A stretch of DNA of 64,000 bases, taken from Micrasema longulum (lineage: Eukaryota; Arthropoda; Insecta; Trichoptera; Brachycentridae). Location of the stretch: contig JAGVSM010000894.1 in NCBI GenBank assembly GCA_022494885.1, positions 248,001-312,000 on the forward strand. The letters are read 5' to 3'. This document shows positions 59,301-64,000 of the stretch, in pieces; positions within the stretch are counted from its first letter, which is position 1, and the number at the start of each line of letters is the position of its first letter. The translations under genes and the position numbers were made by a program. The notes beneath the pieces were generated by a model. The model searched no databases and was not told the origin of the DNA. It worked only from the letters and a program-made list of their open reading frames with translations.

Positions 59301-59985
59301 TTTTTACTGTTTTGCCAGAAGTGCAATTGCTTCTCAAATGTATAATAAAAATAATATCTAATAAAAATCATTTTAGTTATGTTCATAAATGTTTAGTTTT
59401 CTTACAAGTATACCGGAAACCCTTTTTACACATTTTTTTTACATGATTTCGAAATAACACTGTTTTTTTTACACGGTACTCTGTGGAACGTATCCTCAGT
59501 GTAAAAAGAGTTCCAGTGTACTCTGAATACAAAATTAATTAACATTTAGAGACATTAAAGTACTTCTCCAAAATACAGAGCACGTGTTTTAATTGCATAT
59601 TATGTATTTATTTGTTAGCACCTTGAAGATGGAACTGTTAGAGCACAAACAAAATAAAAATTTGCTTGTCAAAGAAATTATTATGAAGAACATGGAACTT
59701 TTTCTTATTGAATAATTTTTCATATTATACTTTTACAGTCAGAAACTTGGTGTCAATGGAAACAAAAGCAATATTATCTATTTTTTATGACAAATTATGT
59801 TTTGTCATCAATTAAATCTAAATTTCACCGGTTTGCTTTACAGAGAAAAGGCGCAGAAAGTTATGAAAGAAAACATGGAACTCTCGATGCAACAAAACAA
59901 GACCAAAAAATATATGAACTTTGTTTTGAACTATAACCAACCAACAGACGAATTCTACAAACAGTTCAACGCCTCTACAAGATAA
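47189..59985 (+). CDS. RIBC2: RIB43A-family axonemal protein (RIBC2-like), 8 exons
   Basis: Seen: eight exons at 47189-47314, 50883-51023, 51212-51372, 52047-52125, 54867-55028, 55395-55622, 58381-58487 and 59844-59985, all with AG/GT borders, join in frame (split codons only at the 3/4 and 7/8 junctions) into 381 residues ending in TAA. The product is rich in Lys, Glu, Arg and Gln and should be almost entirely helical coiled coil. Recognisable family blocks are FDLYDPDGLKKQLPPR, the QKFEGED motif across junction 3/4, AASAFGPTR then YKGMTQ in exon 6, and the C-terminal KYMNFVLNYNQPTDEFYKQF. Known of the family: RIB43A/RIBC proteins are about 380 residues and sit inside the A-tubule of ciliary and flagellar doublet microtubules. 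Inference: in an insect this should serve sperm tails and ciliated sensory neurons. RIBC1 and RIBC2 cannot be told apart here. The start has an A-rich context (caaaATG). No clear AATAAA was seen close after the stop. Confidence 0.93.
48770..49014. mobile_element. Foldback hairpin element, copy 2, in RIB43A intron 1
   Basis: About 117-base arms differ by roughly four bases; the loop is a few bases around atcaacaccattt. The same family is at 4640-4873. It is transcribed with the RIB43A gene if intron 1 is as annotated, and would fold into a long double-stranded RNA. Confidence 0.88.
49160..49510 (+). repeat. Dispersed repeat with CRE-like site, copy 3
   Basis: Same block order; keeps cttgacgtcacaattg. 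In RIB43A intron 1. Confidence 0.62.
49755..50010 (-). mobile_element. LINE C-terminal fragment
   Basis: Copy of 1280-1520 (shared aaatacccagtaattagag and taacatgaaagatgtcgat). In RIB43A intron 1. Confidence 0.55.
50150..50700 (-). mobile_element. Penelope-like element fragment (GIY-YIG C-terminus and terminal repeats)
   Basis: The minus-strand frame at 50577-50383 reads KSALAEHHIETGQRFSF then RLVKAAIEIYKHPDNINREN, the C-terminal end of the GIY-YIG endonuclease of Penelope-like retroelements. It is flanked by facing copies of a short terminal repeat: cgacgtttcgg...catcatcag at 50190-50225 (reverse) and gtcctgatgatggacgctgt at 50638-50660 (forward). Paired terminal repeats of this kind are characteristic of the class. 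In RIB43A intron 1, antisense. Confidence 0.72.
50883..51023 (+). CDS. RIBC2: RIB43A gene exon 2
   Basis: Encodes 47 residues starting IDIAAVDRQIEDNKLKREN, between a tttatctag acceptor and a GTAATT donor, phase 0 at both ends. Intron 1 before it is about 3.6 kb and holds a SINE-like repeat, a 245-bp hairpin and a Penelope-like fragment. Confidence 0.88.
51212..51372 (+). CDS. RIBC2: RIB43A gene exon 3
   Basis: Encodes 53 residues plus two bases. It carries the family block FDLYDPDGLKKQLPPR. It starts after aaattacag and ends at a GTACGC donor, leaving AA to complete a Lys codon in exon 4. Confidence 0.92.
51465..51850 (-). mobile_element. RTE-like LINE RT fragment with YADD motif
   Basis: Minus strand: GDLTVNYLLYADDTMLLASN, one stop, then the ORF with NVDKLIVFEGDG and VEEFVYLGSLLTSDGKTEKD. 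The YADD catalytic box is intact, but the element is truncated at both ends. It is in intron 3 of the RIB43A gene, antisense to it. Confidence 0.8.
52047..52125 (+). CDS. RIBC2: RIB43A gene exon 4
   Basis: Completes the split Lys codon and encodes the conserved FEGED motif followed by a Gln-rich helix ending WLQQQ. The acceptor is ttgttttag and the donor GTTATA. It is too short to stand out as an ORF and was found by following the family motif. Confidence 0.9.
52890..53420 (+). mobile_element. LINE C-terminal fragment with 3' tail
   Basis: Plus strand: RQQDKILKLTYNLPYLTS, KYNTRQQQHYHIEKAKTNTG, then after a frameshift HYNDLPYYLKTFTGDKF. It ends TTGTAAATAAATAAA near 53412. The last 60 bases recur at 10010-10100. 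It is in intron 4 of the RIB43A gene. Confidence 0.78.
53460..54045 (+). mobile_element. tRNA-Gly-like SINE split by a LINE-like insert
   Basis: Head and first body half at 53470-53655, second half (atcaagatacgctgcggtta, cagtg) resumes at 54003. The 345-base insert has three rough repeats of accaact..acttctaaacac..gttctat and ends in (TAAAA)n. Confidence 0.65.
54155..54253. mobile_element. 99-bp MITE with perfect 25-base inverted ends
   Basis: ggtaacttcaaaatcagcat at the left is mirrored by atgctgattttgaagttacc at the right; arms are perfect for about 25 bases. In RIB43A intron 4. Confidence 0.8.
54375..54800. repeat. gtggccacttaaaccagcc family copy in RIB43A intron 4
   Basis: Near full-length copy whose ends are inverted: acaacagagatgaagaacat...agaagtctaggc mirrors gtctaggcgtctatattacc...catctctgttgt. 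Shorter pieces of the family are at 35340-35403, 42780-42888, 45620-45700 and 48405-48610. Confidence 0.65.
54867..55028 (+). CDS. RIBC2: RIB43A gene exon 5
   Basis: Encodes 54 residues, IKERKDFEAEQKAADEAYKR onward, a classic heptad-rich coiled coil. Acceptor tttttgcag, donor GTATAA, phase 0 at both ends. The intron before it is about 2.7 kb of LINE, SINE and foldback DNA. Confidence 0.9.
55250..55378 (-). mobile_element. tRNA-Val-like SINE just upstream of RIB43A exon 6
   Basis: Diverged copy: caggccaagtggccgca...tttgattctttaggagatcg, then gaagcaagcattttagtcat and aggtcggcc. Its head end is about 17 bases before the exon 6 acceptor. Confidence 0.6.
55395..55622 (+). CDS. RIBC2: RIB43A gene exon 6
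   Basis: Encodes 76 residues with the most diagnostic family block: EQQDNKAEIYNNLTSGMLAE, then AASAFGPTR and YKGMTQ. Acceptor tttcctctag, donor GTTAGC, phase 0. A tRNA-Val-like SINE in reverse orientation ends about 20 bases before the acceptor. Confidence 0.93.
55685..56102 (+). repeat. Composite SINE expanded into a 31-bp minisatellite
   Basis: The 5' module (gaaccagaagccttgacgag, aatcgagtggag) leads at about 55776 into eight tandem copies of a 31-base unit (tataaagtagttttacaatg, taatattgatt), then SINE body (gactagtgcctgaagtgcaa) from 56035. The tRNA-like head is missing. In RIB43A intron 6, about 60 bases after exon 6. Confidence 0.85.
56735..56965 (-). mobile_element. Penelope-like terminal repeat, second family
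   Basis: Reverse-strand copy (tgaagatgcagatg...caacggtagcaaaaacatcgga) followed by a forward remnant ccaaccaacacgagatcacc. In RIB43A intron 6. Confidence 0.45.
57880..57950. repeat. Short hairpin with 14-base perfect stem
   Basis: cccgttgagtacga and tcgtactcaacggg face each other around a 20-base loop (gggataccttcctgacgaaa). In RIB43A intron 6. Confidence 0.7.
58381..58487 (+). CDS. RIBC2: RIB43A gene exon 7
   Basis: Encodes 35 residues plus two bases (AKRDAEQMLHSHWEDLSNGI onward). Acceptor atttgtttag, donor GTAAGA. Intron 6 before it is about 2.8 kb and carries an expanded SINE and LINE-like DNA. Confidence 0.88.
58650..59005 (+). mobile_element. Composite SINE in RIB43A intron 7
   Basis: 5' module (agaatcctggacgagtgttt, gaaatagagtggagaaaaat) followed by head ctgcctcgtggtgtagtggt, B box tgggttcgattcctgg, and a body ending cagtgcccaacacaccatct. 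Confidence 0.75.
59844..59985 (+). CDS. RIBC2: RIB43A gene exon 8 (last coding exon)
   Basis: Completes the split Lys codon, encodes 46 further residues and ends in TAA. It carries the C-terminal signature KYMNFVLNYNQPTDEFYKQF, which matches the family C-terminus closely. Acceptor gctttacag. Confidence 0.93.
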
Positions 59986-60965
59986 ACAAAGTTTTATTCA
60001 ATTAAATGACTCTAATTTTACCATTATACTATTGTAATGTATTTTAAAAATATTTTTCTCAGTCCAAATTAAGGTTTTTCAAGTATTTTTGAGCTCTTGT
60101 GAGATTATATGTGTGAATCTTTATAATAATTATCTCCACCTTTTCTAGCTAAAGTTATTTCTAAAAACCTTGGCCATGTTTTATGAATATCAACCATTTT
60201 TGCTCTTTTCAGTCTCCTTAAATCTTTGTATTTCTAATCAAATGATTTTTAATATAATTATCTGATTTAATATGTAACCACAATGTGTAGCTTTTCCTGT
60301 AATTTATTGTTTTCTCCCTGTAAAATAATTATGCATTTTGATAAAGATATGTACATCCGATATATTTTGTCTTATTTAAGTAAGTAAGTTTTTTAAAACC
60401 CATAATTTTAAGTTGATAAAATACCTGCCTGACTTGCTTTGTGAGCCTGACAGGAGGCCAAAAATTCAATATTTTTAATAAGTAAAACCCACTGAATAAT
60501 AAGCGTAATGTATTCTTATTTTTGCCAAATTACTAAAATATACATGCAATTATCGACATGTGGGGGTTTGAAAGTCACCCTATTAAGCAGACTAATACTT
60601 ATTGAAGACACACAGTGAGCTTGCGTAGGTGTAATAATTTATTTTTTTACTGACTTTTGTTACTGACTGAGCTTTGAACCTATAAGTAACTAAGTATGTT
60701 GCTTATATACTATTGTCCATATCTTCTCTTTACTTCCTAGTGGGGAATTGAGGTCATATGCTATTTCCCTGGCTGTAAGCAATTTGATATCCATATTTGA
60801 AATTTTGATGTTCTGATGCGGGAAATGTACAATTCACTTTCAGCAATGTCCTATAGACATGCTTTATTACAGACATATCACAGATTGATAAATATTTCAA
60901 AATAGATAGGTAACTTTTTTAGAAAGCAATAGAGACCTTTAAGCATTTACAGGGTTTGGGATAAA

Positions 60966-61266
60966 AATATTTCAGAAAGCAAATATTATAAACAATAGAT
61001 GCCGTCTAATTAGACTTTGGTTACATGTACGATTAATGGAGCATGGTCCATTCTACTATGCATACACGCGGGATCGAGTATTTTTGGATGTCGTGGTAGG
61101 CGGTAACATGTTTGTGACCAGTGAAATATATGGAGTAGCGGGAGCAGGAGGTCAGGAACTTAATGTTGATTTGTGTGGGAGGGGGTGGTCCGACTCAGAA
61201 CTCGATTTCCTCTCTGAAAATAAGTTTAGGTTTTTGTGTTTGGATTTTACTGTTACGCATGTGTAA
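60966..61266 (+). CDS. Unrecognised ORF downstream of the RIB43A gene
   Basis: An open frame of about 100 codons (76 from its first ATG at 61036) with GC above the surroundings. It reads RLIRLWLHVRLMEHGPFYYA, then RDRVFLDVVVGGNMFV, a Gly-rich turn GVAGAGGQE and CGRGWSDSELDFL. There are no repeated low-complexity stretches and no stop until 61264. I do not recognise it. It could be an exon of a neighbouring gene, a remnant of a mobile element, or chance. Confidence 0.3.
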
Positions 61267-61429
61267 ATATGTCAAATAAACTGCAAAATATAATATAAAA
61301 TTTGACAAAGAAACCAAAATTATATTTGATTAAATATTTAAAGAATGTTTAAGAAACAAAGAGAGGACAAGTTGTTTAGTGCCGTGGAGTCTGGAGAATG
61401 GCGTTTTGTAATGCATATAAAAAATCATA

Positions 61430-61735
61430 ACATTTAAGGGTGTACATAAAATAGTTATGGGGATAAATGAAACGAAAAACAGGTTTAAATTTGACCAACA
61501 ATGTCATACATAGGTACAAAACTAGAGATAGAAAAATATGCCAATAAGGAGAAAAACTGAGTCACAAAACAAATGAAAAGTAATGTAAATGGAAAGTTTT
61601 GAAATATTTCTAATTATTTCTTTTTTAATTGTTTTTGAGAAGTTTTAATATTAAATTGTAACGCAATTAAAAGTTTATATTAGATCTTAAAATGTTATGA
61701 ACTAATTTTATAAGGCATAAATAAATAAAAATAAC
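61430..61735 (+). mobile_element. LINE 3' end, copy of the 18 kb family
   Basis: Shares tgaccaacaatgtcatacat and the end aatgttatgaactaa...ggcataaataaataaa with 18400-18680. Confidence 0.6.
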
Positions 61736-63000
61736 AATCATTGTTCATAATTACACAAACTTTTCTAATCTGTCGATGACTAAATTATTATACAAGAGAA
61801 GTACAAGCGAACATTAATGAGAGTAAAATTATATCACGGCATTTACGCTAGATCCTAAATTAATTTCCAAATCTCAAAATTATATTACATTTTACTTTTG
61901 AAAACAGCTGTTTTCCCCTCCAATCCATGCAACACCACGAAGTTATACAAAAATAAAGTTTGGCTTTGAAGCCAGGGTGTAAAACGTAAGAAAATAAAAT
62001 TTAATATTGGGATAGTACGCAGATAATAATAAAATAAGACAGATAATAAAACAACACATACACCATATAAATACATTAAAATATTTATTTTGGTTTTACC
62101 CTTTTAGTACACCAAGACGAGGAAGCGAAACAAAACGGACCGTACACCGTACCTAGTACAATTTCGTATCGCTTTCGTATAGTACGTAGAGATGCAAGGC
62201 GGTAAAATTACCGCGGTATTTTACGAGAATTTTACCAGATTTTGGTAAAGTACGGTATTTTACTACTATTTGAATTTGACGTACTAATTTTTATTTTTTC
62301 AAAGATATTATAAATACGAGTAGCTTTGTTTTAGGACACTTTACATGACTGCGAAAACTAGGTTGTCGAGATTGTATAATAAATGAAAAATGAACAATCA
62401 TGAGGAATACGAATATTTATAAACAGAACTGATCAATATACTACGACGAAAAATTTTACAAATATTTTAGAATAAATTAATGTTCATACTATTAAAAAGG
62501 ATTTTTAAAACTATTCTCAACAAAACACCATATAAACGAGAAAGAACCTATACGCAAAAAATAATGATAATTATTTTTCTGGGATAAGCAGTTTGTTTTT
62601 AGTTACTATCGATACAAAATGAGTACGAGAAGAATTCGTGAAACAGTAAGTGGAATCTTAAATAAATCAGTAATTATAAATATCCATATCATTGACTGTT
62701 TACTGAATAATTTAAGATAATTTCAAATCTGGTGTGTATTTGTATTTGATAAGGATAAATTAATTTTAAGTCCAGAATTAAAAAGAGTGCTAGTAATGAA
62801 AAATGAGGTATTATTTAATAAAGGTTTGTTTTATTTTATTTGGGAAATCAACAGTTCTAAATACATATTTTTAGTAAACAAACAGATATAGTGTATAAAC
62901 TCAGAACTAATAACAGATTTCCACATAGTATACAAAGTTAGTAGAGAAAATATATTACATATCAAATAAATACATACAATGTTATTTTCATGTACTCTAT
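61735..63000. other. No gene supported
   Basis: AT-rich. At 62175-62265 the strings ggtaaaattaccgcggtatt and tttggtaaagtacggtattt recur as imperfect repeats of a taccg core. The remainder has short frames only. Confidence 0.35.
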
Positions 63001-63420
63001 TGAGTCAAATAATTTTTTCATATTTATTTTAAGAACATTAAGTTACTGTTAATTGGGCGGGATAAGGACAAGAATACTTGAAGAGAGGATAAGGAGGGGA
63101 GGGGAGATGTACATATTTATTATTTTAATGTCTACTAAGTTACATAATGCATTTTTAGTGTAAATTTTAAATCTGACAGAGTGATGTTTGTGTAATCTAT
63201 ATTTTTAAATTTTGTATTGTACATTGAAAAAGTCCTACGAAAAAAAGCATTTTTAGTATGCGATTTTTTACTCATTGGTACATGAAACAGGTGGTATCGT
63301 CTACAAATCCTGGCTGGCACATGTATTGTTTTTAAACCATGCAGCTCTGTACAGTCAACCATTCCTGTCATAATTTTGCTTATCCAAATTCTGAAGTTTG
63401 GCTTTGGTAAACAGTGTTAC
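63000..63420 (-). mobile_element. LINE C-terminal fragment
   Basis: Minus-strand frame of 78 codons with GLKTIHVPARICRRYHLFHV and FFRRTFSMYN. The block order matches the C-terminal tails of the other LINEs here. Confidence 0.6.
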
Positions 63421-64000
63421 CAAACCTAATTTCAACAAAGCTTGTCTTTTTGAGGTAAAATGTACAAAAGTATCCGCATCGCTCAAAAAAGATAGTCAAT
63501 TTTATCTAACATTTGTTTCGTTGGCTCATTTTTAAATTGTTTTATTCTCAGATTCAACATTCTTCTGCTGGTGTGTACTCATTGTTCTTGTTGCTGAAGT
63601 TAACTGTATGTTGGTAGCGTCGCCGTATTATTACTTGGCTCTATGCTATGTTAATCATGCAGTCAAGTGCTTTTAGTGGTTCTCATAGAAACGGATTCGT
63701 CTAGAAACTCAATCTATAGGGCCAAACCAATCTCGAACTTTTTTAAAAGCCTATCTACTTAAGATGTGCAGGGATTTTTTCATGTTTCTTGTAGGTGTCA
63801 CGTCAATTCTTTCATTTTTATTTCAAAGCTGCTTCACCTGAAACAATATGTTTTTAGTTATTTTTAGATATTTAGCCAAAGTCAATTAATTCAAAACAAT
63901 ATCAAGTAGTTTCCGTGTTGATTTATTATCAATTTTATACAATGTTAACAAAGCCATTTGAAATATTTTGCAGTCGCTTTATATGGCCAAACGTAATGAA

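Noticed and set aside
62620..62652. Possible tiny first exon: ATGAGTACGAGAAGAATTCG then GAAACA|GTAAGT.
   Set aside because: The donor is perfect, but the only nearby acceptor candidate (62776) does not fit the phase without a stop, and nine codons give no homology.

Overview
The window looks like insect nuclear DNA, most probably from a moth or butterfly (inference). It is very AT-rich and gene-poor, its genes have spliced exons with GT/AG introns, and it is crowded with degraded retrotransposon ends, tRNA-derived SINEs and foldback (hairpin) repeats. A dispersed repeat near 13.48 kb opens like a repeat I associate with lepidopteran Helitrons, and an RTE-like LINE has the C-terminal wording common in moth genomes. 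I see no prokaryotic operon, CRISPR array, rRNA gene or functional tRNA gene.

Three host loci can be supported. (1) A RIB43A-family gene (RIBC2-like, + strand, 47189-59985) has eight exons that join in frame into a 381-residue coiled-coil protein. The family are inner proteins of ciliary and flagellar doublet microtubules. (2) A small MADF-BESS type DNA-binding protein gene (- strand, 43119 down to 36267) has three phase-0 exons and 223 residues. A second, decayed copy of its last exon (38602-38784) lies inside the intron. These two genes are head to head, about 4.1 kb apart, with a long hairpin element between them. (3) A first exon (- strand, 32311-32132) resembles the N-terminus of a class-V aminotransferase-like (PLP-fold) protein. 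I could not find its next exon in the window.

Layout. 1-32 kb: no complete host gene; LINE 3' ends on both strands, Penelope-like terminal repeats (9.2, 14.8-15.8, 17.8, 28.7-29.1 kb), a TIR element with internal tandem repeats (10.6-11.75 kb), a decayed tandem array (27.6-28.2 kb) and several foldback elements. 32-43 kb: the class-V exon and the MADF-BESS gene, whose introns hold LINE, SINE and foldback insertions. 43-47 kb: promoter-facing intergenic DNA with a 330-bp hairpin. 47-60 kb: the RIB43A gene, with introns full of mobile DNA, including a 245-bp near-perfect hairpin (intron 1), a Penelope-like GIY-YIG endonuclease fragment (intron 1), an RTE-like fragment with an intact YADD motif (intron 3), a 99-bp hairpin and foldback copy (intron 4) and a SINE expanded into a 31-bp minisatellite (intron 6). 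60-64 kb: an unrecognised short ORF and LINE relics.

The genes do not form an obvious pathway. The strongest leads for something not already described are the duplicated terminal exon of the MADF-BESS gene, the long intronic hairpins transcribed with the axonemal gene, the hammerhead-like cores in the Penelope-like terminal repeats, and the composite SINE whose tRNA-like promoter is internal.
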